Assembly: GCA_002325785.1 (NCBI GenBank)
Contig: DCSU01000049.1
Span: 31,086-41,537, forward strand
Direction of reading: 5' to 3'
Length of the DNA: 10,452 bases
DNA from: Bacteroidales bacterium UBA1458
GTDB taxonomy: Bacteria; Bacteroidota; Bacteroidia; Bacteroidales; VadinHA17
The notes below the pieces were generated by a model. It did not search any database. It was given only the letters and a program-made list of their open reading frames with translations, and was not told the DNA's origin. Of the stretch, positions 1-5,320 are shown piece by piece. Position 1 is the first letter of the stretch; each line of letters begins with the position of its first letter. Both the position numbers and the translations under genes were made by a program.

Positions 1-78
1 CAATTGCAGTTTACAGAATTATTGATTTTGTTAAATTGATTCGATCAGATTTGGAACGATAAATTTCGGTCTTTTTTC

Positions 79-98
79 AGAGTTAACCAACTCTTTTT
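79..98 (+). terminator. Possible small rho-independent terminator
   Basis: A perfect 6-bp stem (AGAGTT at 79-84 with AACTCT at 89-94) closes a 4-nt AACC loop and is followed at once by a run of five T (94-98). This layout suits termination of plus-strand transcription arriving from a gene left of the window, or an attenuator ahead of the LacI gene. The stem has only two G-C pairs, so it would be weak. It could be chance in A/T-rich DNA. Confidence 0.35.
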
Positions 99-110
99 CA
101 GCTTTTTTAC

Positions 111-135
111 GCAATCGTTACCGCAAACGTTTGAA
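111..135. promoter_or_regulatory. Candidate LacI-family operator
   Basis: CAAACGTTTG at 124-133 is a perfect 10-bp palindrome with the central CG typical of LacI/PurR-family operators. A second, imperfect copy of the half-site lies just upstream: GCAATCGTT (111-119) and GCAAACGTT (123-131) differ at one base and are offset by 12 bp. The site is about 80 bp upstream of a LacI-family gene, so it most simply serves autoregulation or control of a gene left of the window. Binding is inferred from the sequence pattern only. Confidence 0.5.
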
Positions 136-212
136 TTGGGATTGTGCATAATACAGGACCCACGAAAAAAGTCAATTTTTTATTATCTTTACGGATATGA
201 GCCTTCCCCCAA

Positions 213-1226
213 ATGGGCAAAGAAAATATTACAATAAAAGATATCGCGCGCGAGCTGGGTATATCACCCTCGACAGTCTCGAGAGCGCTCAAGGATCACC
301 CGGACATCAGCAAGGCCACCCGTGATGCCGTCAGTGAACTTGCCGAGCGGTGGAACTACAGGCCTAATCCCATAGCACTCAGCCTAAAAAGCGGATCGTC
401 TAAAACCATAGGGGTGATCATCCCTGACGTGGTACACTACTTCTTCTCAACGGTTATCAGCGGCATAGAGGATGTGGTGTACCAGCGAGACTACAACATG
501 ATCCTCTGCCAAAGCAATGAGATGTGGGAGCACGAGATAAAGAACATCAGGACACTTCTCTCAAGCCGTGTCGACGGCATACTGGCTTCAGTAGCCAAGA
601 CTACAACAGATTTCAGCCATTACCGGAGCATTCTCGACAAGGATATCCCCCTTGTCTTTTTCGACCGTGCCGTCGAGGAGCTGAAGACTGACAGTGTTGT
701 CATCGATGATGAGACGGGAGCATACAAGGCCGTGAACCACCTGCTCCGCCTTGGGAAGAAACGCATCGTGCACCTGTCGGGCCCGCAACAGCTGGCGATA
801 GGCCGCAACAGGCTCAGCGGATACCTTAAGGCGATGAAGGAATACCGGCTGACCCCCGCCGAAACGGATATAGTCAAGTGTGATGATATTGAAAGCGCAG
901 AAGCGGTCATTCCAGGACTACTCAAGCGCAATCCCCGCCCTGACGCATTCTTTGCCGTCAATGACCTGACGGCTGCACAGGCCCTTATGATCATCAAAAG
1001 ACACGGGCTGAGAATACCGGAAGATATTGCTGTTGTCAGCTTCACCAACAGCCAGATAGCCACGCTCACCGACCCTGCACTCACCTCGGTTGACCAGAAA
1101 GGTTATGAGATGGGACAGGTGGCAGCAAGAATGTTGCTTGACCGCATCGAAAAACCAAGAGGTCCGCTGCAGAACAGGGTCATCACCTCCGAGCTCGTGG
1201 TCAGAGGATCATCATCAGCAAAATAG
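213..1226 (+). CDS. LacI-family transcriptional regulator
   Basis: This is a DNA-binding repressor or activator that responds to a small ligand, usually a sugar in this family. At 337 residues it is normal full length. The N-terminal helix-turn-helix lies at about residues 6-27 (TIKDIARELGISPSTVSRAL, a very typical LacI signature). A hinge helix at about 50-60 (YRPNPIALSLKSG) follows, and the periplasmic-binding-protein-like effector domain starts at about 66 (IGVIIPDV). Late family motifs are visible: FFAVNDLTAAQAL and, near the C-terminus, TSVDQKGYEMGQVAARMLL. The ATG at 213 puts the helix-turn-helix at the usual distance from the N-terminus; the ATG at 197 is out of frame. A palindromic operator-like site lies upstream. 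No sugar-utilisation operon is visible here, and the next gene is convergent, so ligand and targets cannot be named. Confidence 0.93.
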   Translation: MGKENITIKDIARELGISPSTVSRALKDHPDISKATRDAVSELAERWNYRPNPIALSLKSGSSKTIGVIIPDVVHYFFSTVISGIEDVVYQRDYNMILCQSNEMWEHEIKNIRTLLSSRVDGILASVAKTTTDFSHYRSILDKDIPLVFFDRAVEELKTDSVVIDDETGAYKAVNHLLRLGKKRIVHLSGPQQLAIGRNRLSGYLKAMKEYRLTPAETDIVKCDDIESAEAVIPGLLKRNPRPDAFFAVNDLTAAQALMIIKRHGLRIPEDIAVVSFTNSQIATLTDPALTSVDQKGYEMGQVAARMLLDRIEKPRGPLQNRVITSELVVRGSSSAK

Positions 1227-1237
1227 ATTCGTTTGGT

Positions 1238-2077
1238 TTAAAGGTAGTCTGCCAGCCGGCCCCTGACTCCGGCCCTTATTCCCTTTGGTGTCTCGGTGAG
1301 AACACAACACTCAGCCTGCGGATCATGCTGGAATATGAGTATATGTTCGTTGCGCAAAGCCTCCTCCAGGATCTCCTGCTTCTCGGCAATAGTCACCAGC
1401 GGCAAAAGGTCATAGGCCATGTTCCAGAGTAACGCGATATGAGCTATAGTGGGAATGAGATCACCGGCGTAAATAAACTGTTTATCACGGTACCGTATAA
1501 CCGGTATAATCAGTCCAGGTGTATGCCCGTAACATATCTTAACCATAACCCCAGGGCAAATCTCCCCGTTCTCCTCTACCAGGTTAAGCCTTCCGCTCTC
1601 CTCAAAGGGTTTGATATTCTCCGCCAGAAAAGCATCTTCCTCGCGAAGGTTTGAATCGTTTGCCCACTCCCACTGCACACGGCTGATGTGATAGGTGGCA
1701 TTGGGGAAGAGAGCCCTGGTGCCGCCTCCCGGAACATTTGCGAAACATCCCCCGCAATGGTCGGCATGCAGATGGGTGATAATGACGTCCGTAATATCAT
1801 CAGGCCTGTATCCGCATTGCTCAAGGCCGCCGGTAAGACCGACCCCTCCACTCAGGCAGGCATGGCGGAAGAACTTCTCACCCTGCTTGTCGCCCCAGCC
1901 TGCATCAACAAGGATAATCCTGTCAGCGGTCTCAATGACAAGAGAATTGAGCGAGAGCTCTATGGTATTGTTCTCATCCGAAGAGACCTGCCGGCTCCAG
2001 AGGGCTTTGGGAATCACGCCGAACATCGCGCCCCCGTCAACCCTGAAATTCGATATATTAAAAATAGATAATTTCAT
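1238..2077 (-). CDS. MBL-fold metallo-hydrolase (lactonase-like)
   Basis: This is a cytoplasmic metallo-beta-lactamase-fold hydrolase of 279 residues with no signal peptide. The full dinuclear metal set is visible: THLHADH at residues 101-107 (H102, H104, D106, H107), H185 in GHTPG, bridging D206 in YAGDLIPT, and H251 in FQHDP. This arrangement resembles the AHL-lactonase (AiiA/AttM-like) and related MBL branches. Many relatives read GHTPGH, but here the last position is Leu. The substrate cannot be assigned. I chose the ATG at 2077 (MKLSIFNISN...). A longer reading needs a TTG at 2110 and adds eleven residues that look non-conserved. The gene converges on the LacI gene with an 11-nt gap and is divergent from the ZIP transporter, sharing a 74-nt promoter region. 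It could equally be a phosphodiesterase-like or other ester or lactone hydrolase. Confidence 0.85.
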   Translation of the reverse strand: MKLSIFNISNFRVDGGAMFGVIPKALWSRQVSSDENNTIELSLNSLVIETADRIILVDAGWGDKQGEKFFRHACLSGGVGLTGGLEQCGYRPDDITDVIITHLHADHCGGCFANVPGGGTRALFPNATYHISRVQWEWANDSNLREEDAFLAENIKPFEESGRLNLVEENGEICPGVMVKICYGHTPGLIIPVIRYRDKQFIYAGDLIPTIAHIALLWNMAYDLLPLVTIAEKQEILEEALRNEHILIFQHDPQAECCVLTETPKGIRAGVRGRLADYL

Positions 2078-2105
2078 TTTAAAGGATCTAACCGGCCGCA
2101 AGATA

Positions 2106-2124
2106 ACCAATTTTGGTATTTTTG
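2106..2124 (+). promoter_or_regulatory. Candidate ZIP transporter promoter with overlapping dyad
   Basis: TATTTTTG at 2117-2124 is a perfect match to the Bacteroidota -7 consensus TAnnTTTG, 27 nt before the ATG at 2152. This gives a short leader of about 20 nt. No clear TTTG is present at the -33 spacing. An inverted repeat, ACCAA-TT-TTGGT (2106-2117), abuts the -7 box and could be a repressor site. The promoter call is fair; the operator is speculative. Confidence 0.5.
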
Positions 2125-2151
2125 CAGATAATCTGAGGCAGAGACAGGCTA

Positions 2152-2961
2152 ATGAACCCCGACTTTACCACCGTATTATTTGCATTTCTCTTGACGCTCT
2201 TTGCAGGTCTTGCTACCGGTGTGGGGAGCGCCATTGCCTTCTTCGCCAAAAGAACAAATACCAAGTTCCTGACGGTCAGCCTTGGCTTCTCGGCCGGGGT
2301 CATGATCTATGTGGCTTTCGTGGAGATATTCGTCAAGGGTCGTGAGGTGCTTGTTGAATCAATGGGAGACCGCCAGGGATGGTGGGTTGCTGTGCTTGCC
2401 TTCTTCGGGGGCATCGCTCTGATAGCCATAATTGACAGGCTGATTCCTTCACAGGAGAACCCTCATGAAGCCAGGAAAATCGAAGGAGGCGAAGAGGAGG
2501 AAAAAAGCGGCAGGCTGCTTCGGATGGGAGCAATGACCGCACTTGCCATTGGTATCCATAATTTCCCGGAGGGACTTGCGACATTCACCGCGGCCCTCTC
2601 TGATCCGAAAATCGGGATCGCGATAGCTGTAGCAGTGGCAATACACAATATACCGGAGGGGATAGCCGTCTCCGTCCCGATATACTATGCAACAGGCAGC
2701 AAGCGCAAAGCCTTCAGGCTATCTTTCCTGAGTGGAATAGCCGAACCTGTGGGGGCACTGGTCGGATATCTCATTCTGCTGCCGCTGATGACTGAATCCC
2801 TGATGGGTATACTCTTTGCCTTCGTTGCCGGGATCATGGTCTTCATCTCTCTGGATGAGCTTCTTCCTGCAGCCGAGAAATACGGCGAACACCATCTTTC
2901 AATCTACGGACTGGTGTCAGGCATGGGAGTAATGGCACTCAGTCTGTTGCTCTTCAAATAA
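2152..2961 (+). CDS. zupT: ZIP-family metal transporter, ZupT-like
   Basis: This inner-membrane permease of the ZIP family probably takes up Zn2+, and perhaps Fe2+ or Mn2+, into the cytoplasm. At 269 residues it matches the length of bacterial ZupT. About eight hydrophobic segments are visible. The metal-site signatures of TM4 and TM5 are intact: HNFPEG at residues 136-141 and HNIPEG at 165-170. E198 in AEP lies in the next helix, and SLDELLP is at 233-239. The loop between TM3 and TM4 (about 97-121) is charged and rich in Glu, with only one His, so it is a poor match to the His-rich loops of some ZIPs. The ATG at 2152 is preceded by a Bacteroidota-type -7 box. The gene is divergent from the MBL hydrolase. 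Membership of the ZIP family is secure; metal preference is not shown by sequence. Confidence 0.93.
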   Translation: MNPDFTTVLFAFLLTLFAGLATGVGSAIAFFAKRTNTKFLTVSLGFSAGVMIYVAFVEIFVKGREVLVESMGDRQGWWVAVLAFFGGIALIAIIDRLIPSQENPHEARKIEGGEEEEKSGRLLRMGAMTALAIGIHNFPEGLATFTAALSDPKIGIAIAVAVAIHNIPEGIAVSVPIYYATGSKRKAFRLSFLSGIAEPVGALVGYLILLPLMTESLMGILFAFVAGIMVFISLDELLPAAEKYGEHHLSIYGLVSGMGVMALSLLLFK

Positions 2962-2988
2962 ACAAAAACGAGGCAAATCCGTTAGTTT

Positions 2989-3006
2989 ATTGTAAATTTG
3001 TACAAT
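2989..3006 (+). promoter_or_regulatory. Candidate -7 box inside an 18-bp dyad, upstream of the barrel protein
   Basis: TAAATTTG at 2993-3000 matches the Bacteroidota -7 consensus TAnnTTTG perfectly and sits 31 nt before the ATG at 3032. It lies inside an inverted repeat, ATTGTA (2989-2994), a 6-nt spacer, and TACAAT (3001-3006). A protein bound there would block the promoter. No good -33 element was found, and A/T-rich DNA yields short dyads by chance. Confidence 0.45.
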
Positions 3007-3031
3007 TTATTATCACTAATTAAATTTCAAT

Positions 3032-3502
3032 ATGATGAAAAGAACATTAACTATCTTTATGTTACTTGTTGCGCTTACAATCGCTGCACAGGCGCAGAGT
3101 TACAAATCAGCAATAGGCCTCAGGGGCGGTGATCCCTCCGGGATTACCTTCAAAACCTTCATTAACAGCACCAATGCCATTGAACTGATTGCCGGCACCG
3201 GCTATTGGGGACATAACTTTGTCTTCACCGGTTTTTATCAGTGGCAGTATCCGACTGACTGGACACCGAACCTTGACTGGTTCATCGGCCCCGGAGCTCA
3301 CCTCGGCTTTTGGAATGATTATTACAAGGATGATTACGGCACAGGCATCCTGATAGGTGTAGACGGCATCATAGGGCTTGAATATACACTGGATGATATA
3401 CCGCTAAACTTCGGCATCGGTGTAGGACCCTCTTTCCAGCTTACAAGCGGGCCGGGGTGGTCCCACTGGAACGGAGGCTTCTCTGTAAGGTACGTCTTCT
3501 AG
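3032..3502 (+). CDS. Small secreted outer-membrane beta-barrel-like protein
   Basis: This 156-residue protein has a clear Sec signal peptide: MMKR, a hydrophobic run at about 5-19, and a likely signal peptidase I cut after AQA at residue 21. The mature part of about 135 residues is rich in Gly, Trp, Tyr and Phe, with alternating short hydrophobic strands separated by turns. It ends in VRYVF; a terminal Phe is the usual BAM-targeting signature of outer-membrane barrels. The size suits a barrel of roughly six to eight strands. I recognise it only as the general small outer-membrane beta-barrel type of Bacteroidota, and its role is unknown. Either the ATG at 3032 or the one at 3035 could be the start. 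It has its own candidate promoter, and a hairpin follows the stop codon, so it is probably monocistronic. Confidence 0.75.
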   Translation: MMKRTLTIFMLLVALTIAAQAQSYKSAIGLRGGDPSGITFKTFINSTNAIELIAGTGYWGHNFVFTGFYQWQYPTDWTPNLDWFIGPGAHLGFWNDYYKDDYGTGILIGVDGIIGLEYTLDDIPLNFGIGVGPSFQLTSGPGWSHWNGGFSVRYVF

Positions 3503-3508
3503 GAGATA

Positions 3509-3531
3509 CCGCCATGCCCATACAATGGCGG
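3509..3531 (+). other. Perfect GC-rich hairpin after the barrel gene
   Basis: CCGCCAT (3509-3515) pairs perfectly with ATGGCGG (3525-3531) across a 9-nt loop, starting six bases after the stop codon. No T run follows directly; the nearest begins about 18 nt later, at 3549. It may act as a 3'-end stabiliser or a weak terminator for the barrel mRNA. Confidence 0.5.
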
Positions 3532-3564
3532 ATGCAAAGCAGGAACTATTTTTTTGAAAAATAT

Positions 3565-3595
3565 TTTGCAGTTAAAAAAAAAGGCTCCATCTTTG
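3565..3595 (+). promoter_or_regulatory. Bacteroidota-type promoter for tRNA-Glu and rpsT
   Basis: TTTG at 3565-3568 (-33 element) and CATCTTTG at 3588-3595 (-7 element, seven of eight consensus positions) are separated by 19 nt. This is the expected Bacteroidota arrangement. The predicted start is near 3600-3603, about 18 nt before the tRNA. No second promoter fits in the 24 nt between the tRNA and rpsT. Confidence 0.65.
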
Positions 3596-3619
3596 CATCC
3601 GCTTTTTTAAGTTCTTTAA

Positions 3620-3691
3620 GGTCCATTCGTCTAGTGGTTAGGACGTCAGGTTTTCATCCTGGTAACAGGGGTTCGATTCCCCTATGGACTA
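3620..3691 (+). tRNA. tRNA-Glu (anticodon TTC)
   Basis: This is a 72-nt cloverleaf. The acceptor stem pairs GGTCCAT (3620-3626) with ATGGACT (3684-3690), including one G-U pair at the end, followed by discriminator A at 3691. The D-arm contains AGTGGTTAGGA. The anticodon stem TCAGG/CCTGG closes the loop TTTTCAT, which places TTC at the anticodon. The T-arm AGGGG-TTCGATT-CCCCT is perfect. The 3' CCA is not encoded (the next bases are CGA), so it must be added after transcription. It lies 24 nt upstream of rpsT and probably shares its transcript. Confidence 0.97.
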
Positions 3692-3715
3692 CGAAACATA
3701 CAACAAACTGAAATT

Positions 3716-3970
3716 ATGGCTAATCACAAGTCGGCACTGAAGGCCGCAAGACAGGCTGAGGCAAGAAAAGAAGAGAACAAGTACTTCGCACGCACCATGC
3801 GCAACGCTCTCAAGAAGATGCGCAAGACCACCGATAAAGCTGAGGCTGACAAGATGCTGCCCGAGCTTAGTGCCGTCCTTGACAAGCTGGCAAAAAAGAA
3901 TGTCATACATAAGAACAAAGCTTCAAACCTCAAGTCTTCAATCACCAAACACGCACAGAGTCTGAAATAG
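3716..3970 (+). CDS. rpsT: 30S ribosomal protein S20
   Basis: S20 is a primary 16S rRNA-binding protein needed for assembly of the 30S subunit. At 84 residues it is normal length. It is very basic and almost wholly helical, with the classic N-terminus MANHKSALKAARQAEARK and the later segment KKNVIHKNKASNLKSSITK, which matches the conserved S20 C-terminal helix. The ATG at 3716 gives the conserved MANHKS start. The leader has no Shine-Dalgarno sequence, as usual in this phylum. It starts 24 nt after tRNA-Glu, with no promoter between them, and a strong terminator follows. The mRNA 5' end is therefore probably made by tRNA 3'-end processing. S20 represses its own translation in E. coli; whether that holds here cannot be seen. 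Confidence 0.98.
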   Translation: MANHKSALKAARQAEARKEENKYFARTMRNALKKMRKTTDKAEADKMLPELSAVLDKLAKKNVIHKNKASNLKSSITKHAQSLK

Positions 3971-3992
3971 TTTTTTTTCTTATAAATATTTT

Positions 3993-4027
3993 ACAGCCGT
4001 CGCTTCCTGGTTACGGCTGTTTTTTTT
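3993..4027 (+). terminator. Rho-independent terminator after rpsT
   Basis: ACAGCCGT (3993-4000) pairs perfectly over 8 bp with ACGGCTGT (4013-4020) around a 12-nt loop. A run of eight T follows (4020-4027). It ends the tRNA-Glu/rpsT unit 22 nt after the stop codon. Confidence 0.9.
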
Positions 4028-4057
4028 ATATTGCAGTGGGATAATAAGTTTTGCTGC

Positions 4058-4741
4058 ATGTCAATGAAAATCACAGACTGGGCTGTCGAGGACAGACCCC
4101 GTGAGAGGCTCTGGAACAAGGGACCCTCAAGCCTCAGCGATGCTGAGTTACTGGCTATTCTCATAGGATCAGGCACCAGGAACCATTCAGCCCTGGACCT
4201 GGCACGCGAACTGCTGGCTATGGCCGGCAACTCACTCGGCGACCTGGGGAAACTCAGCGCCGGTGAGATACGCAAGATTAAAGGAATGGGTGAGGCGAAA
4301 TCAGTCACCGTGGCAGCCGCCCTGGAGCTGGGGAGGCGACGCAAGCTCGCCGAGGCATCCGAAAACCCCCAGATACGCTCCTCAGCCGACGTTTTTAATA
4401 TCTTCAGCCCCCTCATGGAAGACCTGCCGCATGAAGAGTTCTGGATACTGTTCCTCAACAGGGCTAACCGCGTCACAGGCCGGATGAAGATAAGCCAGGG
4501 CGGCGTCAGCGGCACTGTCACTGACGTGCGGATAGTAATGAAAAAGGCTATAGAGTCGCTGGCATCAGGACTGGTCATTTGTCACAACCACCCTTCGGGC
4601 AACAACAGCCCGAGCGACTCAGACATACGCATCACCCAGAAGATAAAGGAGGCCGGGGCGCTGATGGACATACAGCTGCTTGACCATCTCATCATAGCAG
4701 GCAAGGAATATTACAGCTTCGCCGACAACGGAGCCCTTTAG
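4058..4741 (+). CDS. radC: RadC-family JAMM/MPN+ protein
   Basis: This RadC-like protein has 227 residues from the chosen start, close to family length. The N-terminal part starts with the conserved ITDWAVEDRPRERLWNKG segment and contains a helix-hairpin-helix-like region (IRKIKGMGEAKSVTVAAALELGRR, about residues 71-94). The C-terminal half is a JAMM/MPN+ metalloprotease-like domain. It has the acidic residue in HEEFW (about 126-127) and the zinc motif H-x-H-x7-S-x2-D: H176 and H178 in HNHPSG, S186, D189. The family was once linked to DNA repair, but its biochemical role is unresolved. The ATG at 4058 (MSMKITDW) is preferred, with the ATG at 4064 possible; a TTG at 4031 would sit directly behind the rpsT terminator and adds unlikely residues. 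Its stop overlaps that of convergent folK by 4 nt. Confidence 0.93.
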   Translation: MSMKITDWAVEDRPRERLWNKGPSSLSDAELLAILIGSGTRNHSALDLARELLAMAGNSLGDLGKLSAGEIRKIKGMGEAKSVTVAAALELGRRRKLAEASENPQIRSSADVFNIFSPLMEDLPHEEFWILFLNRANRVTGRMKISQGGVSGTVTDVRIVMKKAIESLASGLVICHNHPSGNNSPSDSDIRITQKIKEAGALMDIQLLDHLIIAGKEYYSFADNGAL

Positions 4742-5250
4742 AACTGGAGGCCCGCCAGCCTTACCTCCGACCGGTCGTCACACACCAGCAGCATTTCTGC
4801 CACTGTCTGCTGTGTAACGGGGTGAACAGTGCCGGAAGCCACCTCACTGAGCGGCTCAAGGACAAACCTCCGGTCGGCGAGCTTCGGATGAGGCACCTCA
4901 AGGCCTGGAAGAGAGATGACCCGGTCTTCCCAAAATAAAATGTCAAGATCAATGATACGCGACTCATACTTCCCGCCGCCACTGTGCTTCCTCCCCATGC
5001 GCCCTTCAATCGATCTGAAAAGCTGCATAAGCTGCGTAGGATGCATTGCTGTCTCAATAACCGCAACCATGTTCAGGAACTGTTCATTGGCCTCAAACCC
5101 CCACGGCTCAGTCTCCCACACCGATGAAACCGCCGTGATTTCAGCGGCCTCCTTCCGGATGAGCTCCATGGCACGACCAAGCGAGGCAAACCGGTCTCCC
5201 TGGTTGCTGCCAAGCCCGATTATGACCCTCGAACAAGCTGATAATTTCAT
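4738..5250 (-). CDS. folK: HPPK (6-hydroxymethyl-7,8-dihydropterin pyrophosphokinase)
   Basis: FolK transfers pyrophosphate from ATP to 6-hydroxymethyl-7,8-dihydropterin, the step before dihydropteroate synthase in folate synthesis. It is cytoplasmic. At 170 residues it is normal size. Visible motifs, in order, are GLGSNQGD (12-19), SSVWETEPWGF (42-52), FLNMV (58-62), the signature ESRIIDLDIL (96-105) with Mg2+-binding D101 and D103, and PHPKLADRRFVLEPL (120-134). The signature has Glu where the common pattern has a small residue, which does not touch the metal ligands. The ATG at 5250 fits the family start. No folB or folP is nearby. The gene is divergent from sppA (70-nt spacer) and converges on radC, overlapping it by 4 nt. 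Confidence 0.95.
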   Translation of the reverse strand: MKLSACSRVIIGLGSNQGDRFASLGRAMELIRKEAAEITAVSSVWETEPWGFEANEQFLNMVAVIETAMHPTQLMQLFRSIEGRMGRKHSGGGKYESRIIDLDILFWEDRVISLPGLEVPHPKLADRRFVLEPLSEVASGTVHPVTQQTVAEMLLVCDDRSEVRLAGLQF

Positions 5251-5287
5251 CTCAAGCAGTTTAGCGCCTTAAAGATGCTTAATTTTT

Positions 5288-5297
5288 TATAATTTGG
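5288..5297 (+). promoter_or_regulatory. Weak candidate -7 box for the sppA operon
   Basis: The stretch TATAATTTGG holds TAATTTGG (5290-5297), which matches the Bacteroidota -7 consensus at all but one position. It lies 23 nt before the sppA ATG, inside the only intergenic gap that can drive sppA-lpxK-punA. No matching -33 element is evident. The stretch also contains TATAAT, which has no special weight in this phylum. Confidence 0.3.
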
Positions 5298-5320
5298 TCA
5301 CCTGAATAAAACAGACTGAA

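Noticed and set aside
36..67. Possible promoter: TTG (36-38) with TAAATTTC (60-67), 21 nt apart, upstream of the LacI gene
   Set aside because: It has a partial -33 element and one mismatch in the -7 box in very A/T-rich DNA, and it would put the terminator-like hairpin at the very 5' end of the transcript. It is too weak to list as a feature.
184..191. TATCTTTA as a -7 box just before the LacI start
   Set aside because: Seven of eight positions match, but there is no -33 element at the right distance and the leader would be only about 15 nt.
620..1084. Long open frame (154 codons) antisense to the LacI gene
   Set aside because: It is a shadow of the real coding frame: Ser/Arg/Leu-rich composition, no family motif and no promoter signal.
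1695..2345. Open frame of 216 codons antisense to the MBL gene and running into the ZIP gene
   Set aside because: It covers two well-supported genes and their divergent promoter region, and its composition looks random.
3457..3711. Open frame of 84 codons spanning the end of the barrel gene and the tRNA
   Set aside because: It overlaps the tRNA-Glu gene and the last codons of a well-supported gene in another frame, and its protein has no recognisable features.
4045..4053. TAAGTTTTG as a -7 box for radC
   Set aside because: The spacing inside the box is off by one, no -33 element lies upstream, and the predicted start would fall on the radC start codon.
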